Positions 1-12,821 of a stretch of DNA of 64,000 nt are shown here, one piece after another. Source of the stretch: Comamonadaceae bacterium OTU4NAUVB1. Its GTDB lineage: Bacteria; Pseudomonadota; Gammaproteobacteria; Burkholderiales; Burkholderiaceae_C. How positions within the stretch are numbered: position 1 is the first letter of the stretch; each line of letters begins with the position of its first letter. A program made the position numbers and the translations under genes. Under the pieces are notes generated by a model. That model made no database searches. It saw only the letters and a list, made by a program, of their open reading frames with translations, and had not been told where the DNA came from. Location: contig CP099605.1 in NCBI GenBank assembly GCA_024372625.1, positions 1 to 64,000 of the forward strand. The letters are read 5' to 3'.

Positions 1-1380
<1,380 letters not shown>

Positions 1381-1505
1381 ATGCGCCACCACCCCGGGCC
1401 TCGCGCGTGGCGTGTCGCCGCGCACCCCTCGCAGGGGCCCCGGCCGAGCCGGTTTCGCGCCGTGGCGCGGATCGGTTAATCCAAATCAGAGTGAGAGATA
1501 AAGAC

Positions 1506-2624
1506 ATGATCGTCCTGAAGGCACCCCAAGACAAAGTCCTCGCCGCGCTGCAGTCGGTGGCCGGCATCGTGGAGCGGCGCCACACGCTGCCCATCCTGGC
1601 CAACGTGCTGATCCGCAAGACCGGCGGCCAGCTCCAGCTGACCACCAGCGACCTGGAGATCCAGATCCGCACCACCGCCGAGCTCGGCGGCGACGAGGGC
1701 GACTTCACGACCACCATCGGCGCGCGCAAGCTCATCGACATCCTGCGCACCATGCCCGCCGACCAGACCGTGAGCCTGGAGGCGAGCGCCAACAAGCTGG
1801 TGCTCAAGGGCGGCAAGAGCCGCTTCACGCTGCAGTCGCTGCCGGCGGAGGACTTTCCGCTGGTGCAGGAGGCGGCGACCTTCGGCCCCGTGTTCAGCGT
1901 GCCCCAGAAGACGCTCAAGGGCCTGCTGCAGCAGGTGTCCTTCGCGATGGCGGTGCACGACATCCGCTACTACTTGAACGGCATCCTGTTCGTGGCCGAG
2001 GGCCGGCAGCTGTCGCTGGTGGCGACCGACGGCCATCGGCTGGCCTTCGCCTCGGCGACGCTGGAGGTCGAGGTGCCGCGCCAGGAAGTGATCCTGCCGC
2101 GCAAGACCGTGATCGAGCTGCAGCGCCTGCTGTCGGACGCGGGCGGCGACAACCAGCCGCAGATCGACCTGCAGTTCGCCAGCAACCAGGCCAAGTTCGG
2201 CTTCGGCGGGATGGAGTTCGTCACCAAGCTGGTCGAGGGCAAGTTCCCCGACTACAACCGCGTGATCCCGAAGAACCACAAGAACAGCATCACCCTGGGC
2301 CGCACGACGCTGCTGGCGAGCCTGCAGCGCACCGCCATCCTCACGTCCGACAAGTTCAAGGGCGTGCGCCTGAACATCGAGCCGGGCACGCTGCGCATCG
2401 CCTCGAGCAACGCCGAGCAGGAGGAGGCGCAGGACGAGGTCGACATCGACTACGGCGGCGACGCCATCGAGATCGGCTTCAACGTCACCTACCTGATCGA
2501 CGCGCTGTCCAACATGAGCCAGGACATGGTCACGCTGGAGCTGGCCGACTCGAACAGCTCGGCGCTGTTCACCATCCCGGAGAACGCGTCGTTCAAGTAC
2601 GTCGTGATGCCGATGCGGATCTGA
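1506..2624 (+). CDS. dnaN: DNA polymerase III beta subunit (sliding clamp)
   Basis: Ring-shaped clamp that tethers polymerase III to DNA and recruits other replication and repair factors. The 372-residue product has the usual length and three-domain composition, ending in the family-typical VVMPMRI. The open frame reaches back to 1407, but the ATG at 1506 starts with MIVLKAPQDKVL, where the family begins, so I chose it. The 125-bp spacer after dnaA may carry its own promoter, but no clear one was recognised. It is co-oriented with dnaA and gyrB. Confidence 0.97.
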   Translation: MIVLKAPQDKVLAALQSVAGIVERRHTLPILANVLIRKTGGQLQLTTSDLEIQIRTTAELGGDEGDFTTTIGARKLIDILRTMPADQTVSLEASANKLVLKGGKSRFTLQSLPAEDFPLVQEAATFGPVFSVPQKTLKGLLQQVSFAMAVHDIRYYLNGILFVAEGRQLSLVATDGHRLAFASATLEVEVPRQEVILPRKTVIELQRLLSDAGGDNQPQIDLQFASNQAKFGFGGMEFVTKLVEGKFPDYNRVIPKNHKNSITLGRTTLLASLQRTAILTSDKFKGVRLNIEPGTLRIASSNAEQEEAQDEVDIDYGGDAIEIGFNVTYLIDALSNMSQDMVTLELADSNSSALFTIPENASFKYVVMPMRI

Positions 2625-2681
2625 CCCGCCCCCGGCGCGCCGCAGCGCGTCGAATCGTGCCGAGTCATCGAGAGAGATTGA

Positions 2682-5321
<2,640 letters not shown>

Positions 5322-5363
5322 GCGACGCCGCGGCCGTGACGGCACGCGTCGCCGGCACGGCCC

Positions 5364-6245
5364 TCATCCCTGGCGGAACCGCACCAGCGTCTCCACGACC
5401 CGCTCGGTCGAGCCGTCCAGCGAGGCCTGGGCGCGGTGCGCGATGCCCAGCCGGCGCACCAGGCGCGGCTTGAGCGGCAGCACCTTCACGCGCGCGTCCG
5501 TCTTCGCGTCCCGCGATTCGTACACCGGCAGCAACGCCGCGCCGTAGCCGGCGGCCACCAGGCCGCGGATCGCGGCGTCGTAGTTGAGCTCGATGCGCGC
5601 CCGGGGCGCGCAGCCGCCGTCGGCGAACCAGGCCATCGTCAGGCGGTGCATGTGGGTGGTGGCGTCGTTGAAGATCAGCGGCTGCCGCGCCAGCCATTCG
5701 GGCGCGACGGTCCGGGGCGCCGCCCAGGCCGCCGGCACGAAGGCCCTGACGGTCTGGTCGCGCCAGGGCGTCACCACGGTCCCCCGCAGCGGCGGCTGGG
5801 GCAGCGCGACGAGGCCGATGTCCAGCGTGCCCAGCGCCAGCCGCTCCAGCGCCTGCGACGAGCCCAGGACCACGACCTCGACGTCGATGCCCGGATGGCT
5901 GTCCTGCAGCGCCTCGAGCACGCGCGGGAGCAGGTCGATGACCACCCCGGTCGAGGTGCCCAGGCGCACCCGGCCCAGCTTGCCCTCAGCCTGCCGCCGC
6001 ACCGCCTCGTCGGCATCGCGCAGCAGGGCACGGGCGCGCTGCACCAGCACCAGCCCGGCGGCCGTCGGCGTGACCCGGCGGCTGCCGCGCACCATCAGCG
6101 GCGTGTCCAGCCGCGATTCCAGTTCGCTGACGTGCAGGCTCACCGTGGGTTGCGCCAGATGCAGGGCGCGCGCGGCGGCCGAAAACGTGCCGAGGTCGGC
6201 GATGGAGACCAGCGTGCGGAGTTGGTCGAGGTTGAGCTGACGCAT
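5364..6245 (-). CDS. LysR-family transcriptional regulator
   Basis: Probable DNA-binding regulator of 293 residues. The N-terminal winged helix-turn-helix (about 1-60, with TFSAAARALHLAQPTVSLHV) is typical of the family. It is followed by a periplasmic-binding-like effector domain from about residue 90 to the end. It is convergent with gyrB (42-bp gap) and divergent from the DUF1127-like gene, so the 87-bp region 6246-6332 probably contains both promoters. LysR proteins usually control a divergent neighbour, but here that is a tiny protein, so its target and inducer are unknown. Confidence 0.9.
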   Translation of the reverse strand: MRQLNLDQLRTLVSIADLGTFSAAARALHLAQPTVSLHVSELESRLDTPLMVRGSRRVTPTAAGLVLVQRARALLRDADEAVRRQAEGKLGRVRLGTSTGVVIDLLPRVLEALQDSHPGIDVEVVVLGSSQALERLALGTLDIGLVALPQPPLRGTVVTPWRDQTVRAFVPAAWAAPRTVAPEWLARQPLIFNDATTHMHRLTMAWFADGGCAPRARIELNYDAAIRGLVAAGYGAALLPVYESRDAKTDARVKVLPLKPRLVRRLGIAHRAQASLDGSTERVVETLVRFRQG

Positions 6246-6332
6246 CGGTTCACCTGATGGATGACCTCAGCATTCTCAACTTTTCCGATGGCATGGGAAA
6301 CCCGACGATGGACGCTCCTCAAGGGAGTCGTC

Positions 6333-6575
6333 ATGTCCTGGAAATCAACCCTGGCCGCACGGGCCGGACTCACGCGCGGTCTGATCGCTTGGCTCGGCCG
6401 TGCGATCACGCGTCGCCGTCGCGTCGATCCGGACCTCGATCGCATGAGCGACCGCGAACTAATCGACTTGGCCATCGGCCGCGGCGAGATCGGCTGGTGG
6501 GGCGCAGCCCGGGCGACCGGTTCACGCGACGCGCGCGAGGATCGCGAGACCGATGGCGTCTCAGGACGGCGGTGA
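6333..6575 (+). CDS. Small DUF1127-like protein
   Basis: An 80-residue basic protein. The central stretch (RRRRVDPDLDRMSDRELIDL, about residues 27-46) resembles the Arg-rich and LDRMSDREL pattern of DUF1127/YjiS small proteins, some of which act in phosphate, carbon or RNA-linked regulation. I chose the ATG at 6333 because AAGGGAG lies just upstream; the frame stays open to 6261 without a comparable ribosome-binding site. It is divergent from the LysR gene. Its last 15 bp overlap the 3' end of the convergent HNH gene. The specific function is unknown. Confidence 0.6.
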   Translation: MSWKSTLAARAGLTRGLIAWLGRAITRRRRVDPDLDRMSDRELIDLAIGRGEIGWWGAARATGSRDAREDRETDGVSGRR

Positions 6576-6845
6576 GGGGTCGTCCGCGCGGGTCTGCGCG
6601 ATCCGGGCCTCGATCCATTGCCGGAACCGCCGTTCGGTCTCCATCCTGAGTTCGTTGCGCATCCGGTTGCAGGCGCCATGCGCGAGACGGCGATGCTTCT
6701 GTTGGCGCACGCCACCCATCGTCGCGTCGTGCAGATGTTCGATGGTGGCGGAGTCGGGCCGGCCGTGCGGCTCGTCGAAGGCCATCGGCAACCCGCACCA
6801 GTGGCACAACGGACCGAAGGTCGAACGCAGGGCACGCACGCTCAT
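6561..6845 (-). CDS. Small HNH-type nuclease-fold protein
   Basis: A 94-residue protein with a CxxC pair near the N-terminus (CHWC), a central IEHLHDATMGG and a C-terminal HGACNRMRNE. This arrangement follows the HNH/beta-beta-alpha-metal fold, in which cysteines hold a structural zinc and the central His acts in catalysis. Stand-alone HNH proteins of this size can be phage terminase-associated, restriction nucleases or domesticated. No phage or restriction genes are nearby. It lies 22 bp downstream of the small secreted-protein gene on the same strand. Fold call fairly good, function unknown. Confidence 0.7.
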   Translation of the reverse strand: MSVRALRSTFGPLCHWCGLPMAFDEPHGRPDSATIEHLHDATMGGVRQQKHRRLAHGACNRMRNELRMETERRFRQWIEARIAQTRADDPSPPS

Positions 6846-6867
6846 GACGGACGCTCGGTCACCGGCG

Positions 6868-7251
6868 TCAACGCGATCCGCCCGGCGTCGAAGGCGTCAC
6901 CGGCCGCGGCGTGGCCGAGCCCTTGCCGGTGGTGCTCTTGGAAGCCGGTTCGGGCGCCGTCACGTTGCGCTGGGTCAGGCCGCCCGCGGTGCCACCGCCC
7001 GGCGGCACGGTGCGGTTCATGCGGGCGCTGGCAGGCCCGCTCTCCGACGTCAGCGCACCCGACGACGTGGCGCCGGCATCGGGCCGGGCACCCGCCGGTG
7101 CCTTCTCGGCCGTGCCTTGCGCCGGGGGCACCGCCGTGCCCTTGGGATTGCCGCTGGCCTGAGCCCAGGCCCCGCCGCAAGCCACCGCCAGGCCAGCGGC
7201 CAGGACGGCGGCACGCGACCGGGCGGAAAAGGAAGGAAGTGATGGCGTCAT
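6868..7251 (-). CDS. Small secreted protein of unknown function
   Basis: A 127-residue protein with a clear signal peptide (basic start, hydrophobic AAVLAAGLAVACGGAWAQA, likely cut after AWA). The mature part is low-complexity, rich in Gly, Thr, Pro and Ser, and probably disordered. The ATG at 7251 is preceded by an AGGAG ribosome-binding site at a good distance; longer frames upstream lack one. It is not recognised as a named family. In composition it resembles the secreted repeat protein at 16154, but the two have no long shared motif. Confidence 0.6.
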   Translation of the reverse strand: MTPSLPSFSARSRAAVLAAGLAVACGGAWAQASGNPKGTAVPPAQGTAEKAPAGARPDAGATSSGALTSESGPASARMNRTVPPGGGTAGGLTQRNVTAPEPASKSTTGKGSATPRPVTPSTPGGSR

Positions 7252-7508
7252 GGAACGTCGCTCCTGAACTGGATGAACAGCCGAAGAATCTCGCGTCGCC
7301 GCCAGCGTGCGATGTAGGTTCCGGTCCGCTCCGATCGCCAGCCAAAGACAGGACGGCGCGTCCCATCCCGCGGGCCGCCGCGAGGTTGGACGCGCGCGCT
7401 GCGCCACGGCCTACGCCCACGCGGACGGGGAGCCGGCGCGCCGGAGCCCGGGAGGGGGTGCAGGCTCGAACCCTCCGATCCACGCCATCGACATCCAAGG
7501 AGATTTCC

Positions 7509-7814
7509 ATGACCCATCCATCCAAAGATCCGCACGACGCCACCGGCGGCACCCCACCGCCCGCCACCGGCAGTTCCGACGCTTCCGGCACCGAGTACGG
7601 AGGCGACGAGGCACGCGTGGGCGACCGGGGCGCCGCGTCGGGCCGCAACATCGAGCAGAACCGCGCGATCGGCCAGGAAGACCCGATCGCGACAGGCAGC
7701 CGCATGGGTCGGGAACGCGACGAAGCGAGCGGCTTTCCCGGCACGCCCGACATCGGGACCGATGCGTCGCAGACCGAGCAGGCCGAAGCGATCGCGCGCG
7801 AGAAGGGCAAGTAA
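7509..7814 (+). CDS. Small hydrophilic, probably disordered protein
   Basis: A 101-residue protein with no signal peptide, no Cys and almost no large hydrophobic residues. It is rich in Gly, Asp, Glu, Ala and Thr, with GRNIEQNRAIGQEDPIATG in the centre and a KGK end. The ATG at 7509 follows AAGGAGAT at ideal spacing, the strongest evidence that it is translated. The composition resembles stress-associated hydrophilins, but that is only inference. It sits in a 790-bp stretch between the divergent secreted-protein gene and the metallophosphoesterase, transcribed alone or with the latter. Confidence 0.6.
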   Translation: MTHPSKDPHDATGGTPPPATGSSDASGTEYGGDEARVGDRGAASGRNIEQNRAIGQEDPIATGSRMGRERDEASGFPGTPDIGTDASQTEQAEAIAREKGK

Positions 7815-8039
7815 GGCGCGGATGAAGCGCGGGTGACGCGGTCCGGGCGCGGTCCAGGGGCTCATGCGACCCGATGGGGGCCGACGAATGTGAACAATGG
7901 GTCCCAGACCCGTTGGAATGCTTCGATCCGGCACGAACCTTGAATGGGTTTATTCCGCCTCGGCGTCGAGCCGCAGGCATGGGTCCGATGCCGTCGCACC
8001 CCTCCGAGTCCGGTCTCTCACGTCCTACCCCGTCCCCCC

Positions 8040-9242
8040 ATGCCGTTCCGATTCCTCGTCCTCCTGACCGCGCTGCTGCATGTCTACATCGGCCTGCGCG
8101 TGCTGCCGATGATCGACGCAACCAGCCGCCTCGCGGCTTGCGTCGTGCTCGTGGCCCTGCTGATGTCGGTCGCGACCATGCCGTTGCCCTTCCTCGCTTT
8201 CCGGGGACACGGACGCTCGATCGGCCGGCGCTGGCAGTGGGTCGGACTGGTGGCCATGGGCTGGTTCTCGTCGATGTTCGTCGCGACGCTCCTGCGCGAT
8301 GTCGTGCTGCTCGTCGCCTGGCTGGTGCAGCACGCCGGGTGGACGACGCCCGGATCGCTCGCGGCGTTGGCGCGCTGGAGCGCCGTCGCCGTGCCGCTGA
8401 TCGCCACGACGGGCTCGATCGTCGGCTTCTTCAACGCGCGGCGCACGGCGCGGGTAGTACGGATCGACGTGCCGATCGCCGGCCTGCCCAACGCGCTGAG
8501 GAACTTCACCATCGCGCAACTGAGCGACCTGCACGTCGGCCCGACCATCCGGCACGGGTACATCCAGCGCATCGTCGAGCGGGTGAACCGCCTGGAGGCC
8601 GATGCCGTCGCGATCACCGGCGACCTGGTGGATGGCGACGTGCCGACCCTGCGGCACCACATCGCGCCGCTGACGGGGCTGAAGGCACGGCATGGCACGT
8701 TCGTGGTGACGGGCAATCACGAGTACTACGCCGGCGCGACGGCCTGGGTGGCGGAATTGCGCCGCATGGGACTGCGCGTGCTGCAGAACGAGCACGTGCT
8801 GCTGGCCGGACGCGGCATCCATGGCGACATGACGGCGCGCGGCGCGCAGACCGACGACGAGGCCGATGCCGCCACGCTGCTGCTGGCCGGGGTCAACGAC
8901 TTCAACGCCGGTCACTACGACGTGGCGCAGGCGAGCGATCCCGTGGGGGCCCTGTCGGGCGCCCCACCGGGCGTCACCACGCGCATCCTGCTGGCGCACC
9001 AGCCCCGCAGCGCGGCCGCGGCCTCGGCGGCGGGCTTCCAGCTGCAGCTGTCCGGCCACACGCACGGCGGACAGTTCTTTCCCTGGAACTTCTTCGTGCC
9101 GCTGCAGCAGCCCTACGTGTCGGGCCTGCACCGGCTGGACGCGATGTGGATCTACATCAGCCGGGGCACCGGCTACTGGGGACCGCCCAAGCGCATCGGC
9201 GCGCCCTCGGAGATCACGCTGGTGCGACTCGTCGCGGCCTGA
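8040..9242 (+). CDS. Membrane-anchored calcineurin-like metallophosphoesterase
   Basis: A 400-residue protein with an N-terminal membrane part of about four hydrophobic segments (within residues 1-130), then a metallophosphoesterase domain. The metal ligands are visible in order: LSDLHVG, GDLVDGD, GNHEYY, LLAHQPR and SGHTHGGQ. This is the YkuE/YaeI-like group; related enzymes hydrolyse phosphodiesters, and E. coli YaeI was linked to UDP-diacylglucosamine hydrolysis. The ATG at 8040 starts MPFRFLV just before the first helix but has no obvious Shine-Dalgarno; an upstream in-frame start at 7944 cannot be excluded. The substrate is not predictable. Confidence 0.9.
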   Translation: MPFRFLVLLTALLHVYIGLRVLPMIDATSRLAACVVLVALLMSVATMPLPFLAFRGHGRSIGRRWQWVGLVAMGWFSSMFVATLLRDVVLLVAWLVQHAGWTTPGSLAALARWSAVAVPLIATTGSIVGFFNARRTARVVRIDVPIAGLPNALRNFTIAQLSDLHVGPTIRHGYIQRIVERVNRLEADAVAITGDLVDGDVPTLRHHIAPLTGLKARHGTFVVTGNHEYYAGATAWVAELRRMGLRVLQNEHVLLAGRGIHGDMTARGAQTDDEADAATLLLAGVNDFNAGHYDVAQASDPVGALSGAPPGVTTRILLAHQPRSAAAASAAGFQLQLSGHTHGGQFFPWNFFVPLQQPYVSGLHRLDAMWIYISRGTGYWGPPKRIGAPSEITLVRLVAA

Positions 9243-9290
9243 GCGCGGCGCGCGGCGCCGGACCAGCCGCGACGCGACCGCGAAACCCGC

Positions 9291-9788
9291 TCACGTGGCG
9301 GCGGGCCGGGCCAGTCGGCGCGCGTTGGCCGCCGCCTTGGCGTGGATCGGCTTGAGCCCGCGCTGCGTCGCGCGCGCGGCCACGCTGGTCATCTGGGACA
9401 CCGTGGCCGCGGCCTGGGTGCTCACGTCGAGCAGGCGGTCACGCTGGGTCAGGGCCTGGGCGGGGGTCGCGCTGGTGAGCAGGCCCGCGAGCGCCGCCGC
9501 GCCGGTGAACCACTGGCGGATGGCCCGGTTGAACAGCCCGAGGCCGCTGGTCTGGAACTGGTGGGCGATCGCCGTGCCGGACTCGCCGGCGGCGGTCAGC
9601 TTTTCCTGGGCCATCAACTGGAACTCGGCCAGATCGGCCTGACTGGGCGAGAGGCCCGCGAGCGCCATGCGTTCGGTGCGCGCCTGCACGACCGACGCCG
9701 AGGACACCCACATTTCCTGCGTCGTCACGGCGACGTCCGCCCACAGCATGAGTGGGTTGAAGAATCGCGAAGAAAGAGCTTGGGACAT
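9291..9788 (-). CDS. Phasin-family polyhydroxyalkanoate granule protein
   Basis: A 165-residue helical amphipathic protein without a signal peptide. The N-terminal half (PLMLWADVAVTTQEMWVSSA, with AEFQLMAQEKLTAAGES further on) resembles phasins, which coat polyhydroxyalkanoate granules in the cytoplasm and control their size and number. The C-terminus is Ala/Arg-rich and basic, so a DNA-contacting phasin of the PhaM type is possible. The ATG at 9788 fits the family start. A perfect palindrome of PhaR-operator form lies 50-70 bp upstream, which supports the call. It is convergent with the metallophosphoesterase gene. Confidence 0.75.
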   Translation of the reverse strand: MSQALSSRFFNPLMLWADVAVTTQEMWVSSASVVQARTERMALAGLSPSQADLAEFQLMAQEKLTAAGESGTAIAHQFQTSGLGLFNRAIRQWFTGAAALAGLLTSATPAQALTQRDRLLDVSTQAAATVSQMTSVAARATQRGLKPIHAKAAANARRLARPAAT

Positions 9789-9837
9789 GGAAGCGACCGA
9801 TGAGTGACGATGCCGGACTATAGGCCACCGGAAGCTT

Positions 9838-9858
9838 TTTTGCTGCACTGCAGCAAAA
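9838..9858. promoter_or_regulatory. Palindrome of PhaR-operator type upstream of the phasin gene
   Basis: Perfect inverted repeat with 9-bp arms TTTTGCTGC and GCAGCAAAA around ACT. Its core is CTGC-N3-GCAG, the form reported for operators of the PHA-responsive repressor PhaR in some alphaproteobacteria. It lies 50 bp upstream of the phasin start and 27 bp downstream of the udgX stop, where a phasin promoter should be. Autoregulation by granule-titrated PhaR is the natural reading. phaR itself is not in the window. A terminator for udgX is a weaker alternative. Confidence 0.6.
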
Positions 9859-9884
9859 CTATCCTTCCGGGTGTCAAGCACGAC

Positions 9885-11483
9885 TCATGCCACGGCCTGC
9901 GCGACGGCAGTGGCGAGCGCCAGGTCTTCCAGCCAGCGGGCGTAGGCTTCCTCCTGCAGGGCGGGATCGCCACGCAGCAGGGCCGACGGATGCAGGGTCA
10001 CCAGCACCTGCTCGCCCTGCGGCCCGGCATGCCACTGCCCGCGTTCCTTCATGACCGCCACCGGCCGTCCCAGCAGGGCACGCGCCGCCGTGGCGCCCAG
10101 CGCGACGAGGGCCCGGGGCCGGACCTGCCGCACCTCGCTTTCCAGCCAGTGCAGGCAGGCGGCGGCCTCCTGCTGGCTGGGGGTCTTGTGGATGCGTCGC
10201 TTGCCGCGCAGCTCGAACTTGAAATGCTTCACCGCGTTGGTGACGTAGAGGGTCTCCCGCGCCCAGCCCAGATCGGCGACGGCACGGTCGAACAGCCGTC
10301 CGGACGGTCCGACGAAGGGCCGGCCGCGCAGGTCCTCCTGATCGCCCGGCTGCTCGCCGACGACCATCAGCGCGGCACGCACCGGGCCTTCGCCGAACAC
10401 CGCCTGCGTGGCGTGCGCGCCGATCGGGCACTCGCGGCAGCGCTGCGTGGCTTCGCGCAGCTGGGAAAGCGCCTCGGCCGGATCGCTCGACAGCGCCTGC
10501 GGCATCGGCGCGAGGACGGCGTCCGGCGCCGGTGACCGCGCGTGCTTCCGCAACCCGGCGACCGGCGCGATGCGGCGCGCCGGGACGCTGGCCGGGGCCT
10601 CGATCATCCGGCCGCTGCGCGCCATCGCCTCGACCGACAGGGGCGTGATCAGTTCGGCCTCGGGCAGGTTGCGCCAGTAGCGGCGCGGCATCTCCTTCTG
10701 CATCATCGCCAGCTTGAGGCGCGCGGGATTGAAGATGTGGCGGTAGTAGGTGAGCCAGAGCGCCTCGCCGGCGTCGGCGGGCGGGGCGTCCTCGCGCCGG
10801 GCCCCGGGGCCGAAGGTCAGCGTGCCTTCCCGGCCGGCGGCCGCCGGCTCCCAGCGCAACGAGCGCTCGGGCGTCATGATCGCCCAGCGCATCGAGGTGA
10901 AGCGACGCACGAAGAACGACGCCACCGCCTCCACGATGTGATGGAACGGTTCGAACCACGCCACGTGCAGCGTCGCGCCGCCGTCGGCCTGCTCGATGCT
11001 GCGAAAGCGCACGAAGGCCTTCATCTTGTGCATGTCGCGCCGCACCGCCTGGGCCATGTGCTGGGCGCGCACGCGGTCGGGATCGATGGGATCGTCGCGC
11101 AGACCGGGCTCGTGCACCAGGCGCCACAGGAGCCGGTAGAGCAGGCCGAAGCGGGCCGGGTCCTCGTGCAGCACCACGGTCTCGCACAGGCGCAGGAACG
11201 CCGGCGGCACGACGGCCGAGGCGCCGCCCGGATGCGGCGTGGGCGCCGGACGGCCCGGGGCCTCACCAACGGAGGCCGGCGACGCCGCGTCGGCGAAGTC
11301 ACCGGACGCTTCGGGGTCGTCGAGCTCATCGGGGAGCGAGGCGAACAGGTCGAGTTCGGCGCTCTCCCGCGTGTGCCACACGATGTCGTCCGGCGGCACC
11401 TGGCGTGTCAGCAGCCCGCGCGCCTCGCGGCGGAAACCGGGCCAGTCGGTGTCGCCGTCCAGCGTGATCGTCTGCGTCGCCAT
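9885..11483 (-). CDS. udgX: UdgX-type uracil-DNA glycosylase fused to a DUF4130/TIGR03915 domain
   Basis: A 532-residue two-part protein. Residues 1 to about 290 match the DUF4130/TIGR03915 type often paired with repair radical SAM proteins. From about 335 onward is a family-4-like uracil-DNA glycosylase with ECPIGAHATQAVFGEGP, GEQPGDQED (about 372-380), PFVGPSGRLFD, TNAVKHFKFE, and the KRRIHKTP loop with His432. That loop defines UdgX, whose loop His becomes covalently bound to the abasic site, giving a suicide glycosylase. It follows the radical SAM gene by 42 bp on the same strand, so the two are very likely co-transcribed. Confidence 0.9.
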   Translation of the reverse strand: MATQTITLDGDTDWPGFRREARGLLTRQVPPDDIVWHTRESAELDLFASLPDELDDPEASGDFADAASPASVGEAPGRPAPTPHPGGASAVVPPAFLRLCETVVLHEDPARFGLLYRLLWRLVHEPGLRDDPIDPDRVRAQHMAQAVRRDMHKMKAFVRFRSIEQADGGATLHVAWFEPFHHIVEAVASFFVRRFTSMRWAIMTPERSLRWEPAAAGREGTLTFGPGARREDAPPADAGEALWLTYYRHIFNPARLKLAMMQKEMPRRYWRNLPEAELITPLSVEAMARSGRMIEAPASVPARRIAPVAGLRKHARSPAPDAVLAPMPQALSSDPAEALSQLREATQRCRECPIGAHATQAVFGEGPVRAALMVVGEQPGDQEDLRGRPFVGPSGRLFDRAVADLGWARETLYVTNAVKHFKFELRGKRRIHKTPSQQEAAACLHWLESEVRQVRPRALVALGATAARALLGRPVAVMKERGQWHAGPQGEQVLVTLHPSALLRGDPALQEEAYARWLEDLALATAVAQAVA

Positions 11484-11525
11484 CGCCTCAATCTCGCGGT
11501 GTCGCCGGGCCGGCCCTGTAGGCGC

Positions 11526-12821
11526 TCAGGCGGAAAAGAGCGAAGCCTGCACCGGAACGGGCTTCAGCCGCGCGGCGAGGTCGGCGGCCTCCAGCGCGTG
11601 GCCGGGCCGGTGGTCGGCCACCTCGACGAACGCCATCACCTTCTTGAGCGGGACGTGCAGACGCTTGAGGTCGTCGCTGCGCAGGCGGCGCACGCGGCGC
11701 GCCATCAGCAGGCGCTCGACCGCCTTCACGCCCAGACCCGGCACGCGCAGCAGCATCTCGCGCGGCGCGGCATTCAGGTCGACCGGGAACCGGTCGCGAT
11801 GCGCCAGCGCCCAGGCCAGCTTGGGGTCGACGTCGAGCGACAGCATGCCGCCGCCGGCCGAATCGCCCGGCGCGGCGGGCGGCACGATCTCGTCGTGCGC
11901 GAAACCATAGAAGCGCATCAGCCAGTCGGCCTGGTAGAGGCGGTGCTCGCGCACCATCGGCGGCGCCGCGAGGGGCAGCGACGAAGAGGCATCGGGAATG
12001 GGACTGAAGGCCGAGTAGTAGACCCGCCGCAGCCGGTAGGCGCCATAGAGGTTGGCGCTGGTCGACAGGATGGTGCGGTCGTCGGTGGCGTCGGCGCCGA
12101 CGATCATCTGCGTGCTCTGGCCCGCCGGAGCGAATTTCGGCGCCGCCGCGCGCCGGGGCATGGAGGTCGGCATCGAGACGACCGACACCGCCGCCGCGTC
12201 GCGCGCCGCGCCCCTGGCGTCGTCGATGTGCACGCGCAGGTTGGCCATCGAGCGACGGATGGCGGCACCGTCCTTCTCGGGGGCGAGCGTCGCGAGCCCC
12301 TGATCGGTGGGCAGCTCGACGTTGATGCTCAGCCGGTCGGCGTAGAGGCCGGCGCGGCGCAGCAGTTCGGGCGACGCGTCGGGAATGGTCTTCAGGTGGA
12401 TGTAGCCACGGAAGTCGTGGTCCTCGCGCAGCGTGCGCGCCACCTCCACGACCTGCTCCATCGTGTAGTCGGGGTTCTGGATGATGCCGCTGGAGAGGAA
12501 CAGGCCCTCGATGCAGTTGCGACGATAGAAATCGAGCGTGAGGTCCACCACCTCCTGGACCGTGAAACGCGCGCGCGGCACGTTGCTGCTGACCCGGTTG
12601 ACGCAGTAGAGGCAGTCGTACTGGCAGAAGTTGGTCAGCAGGATCTTCAGCAGCGAGATGCAGCGGCCGTCGGGCGCGTAGCTGTGGCAGATGCCCGACC
12701 CCTCGGTCGAACCGATGCCCGCGCCACCGACCGAACTGCGCTTGCTGGTGCCGCTGGAGGCGCACGAGGCGTCGTACTTGGCGGCGTCGGCGAGGATGGC
12801 GAGCTTGCGTTGGAGTGTCAC
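11526..12821 (-). CDS. Putative DNA modification/repair radical SAM protein
   Basis: A 431-residue member of the TIGR03916 group. The [4Fe-4S] site is CQYDCLYC (Cys66, Cys70, Cys73). The N-terminus AILADAAKYDASCASSG is characteristic and contains extra cysteines. Near the C-terminus is a helix-hairpin-helix-like segment (REMLLRVPGLGVKAVERLL), fitting DNA binding. The family start agrees with the GTG at 12821, which lacks a Shine-Dalgarno and lies inside a LexA-like box, suggesting a short or absent leader. It forms a two-gene operon with udgX. The reaction is unknown; association with uracil or abasic-site repair is inferred from the partner. Confidence 0.9.
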   Translation of the reverse strand: MTLQRKLAILADAAKYDASCASSGTSKRSSVGGAGIGSTEGSGICHSYAPDGRCISLLKILLTNFCQYDCLYCVNRVSSNVPRARFTVQEVVDLTLDFYRRNCIEGLFLSSGIIQNPDYTMEQVVEVARTLREDHDFRGYIHLKTIPDASPELLRRAGLYADRLSINVELPTDQGLATLAPEKDGAAIRRSMANLRVHIDDARGAARDAAAVSVVSMPTSMPRRAAAPKFAPAGQSTQMIVGADATDDRTILSTSANLYGAYRLRRVYYSAFSPIPDASSSLPLAAPPMVREHRLYQADWLMRFYGFAHDEIVPPAAPGDSAGGGMLSLDVDPKLAWALAHRDRFPVDLNAAPREMLLRVPGLGVKAVERLLMARRVRRLRSDDLKRLHVPLKKVMAFVEVADHRPGHALEAADLAARLKPVPVQASLFSA

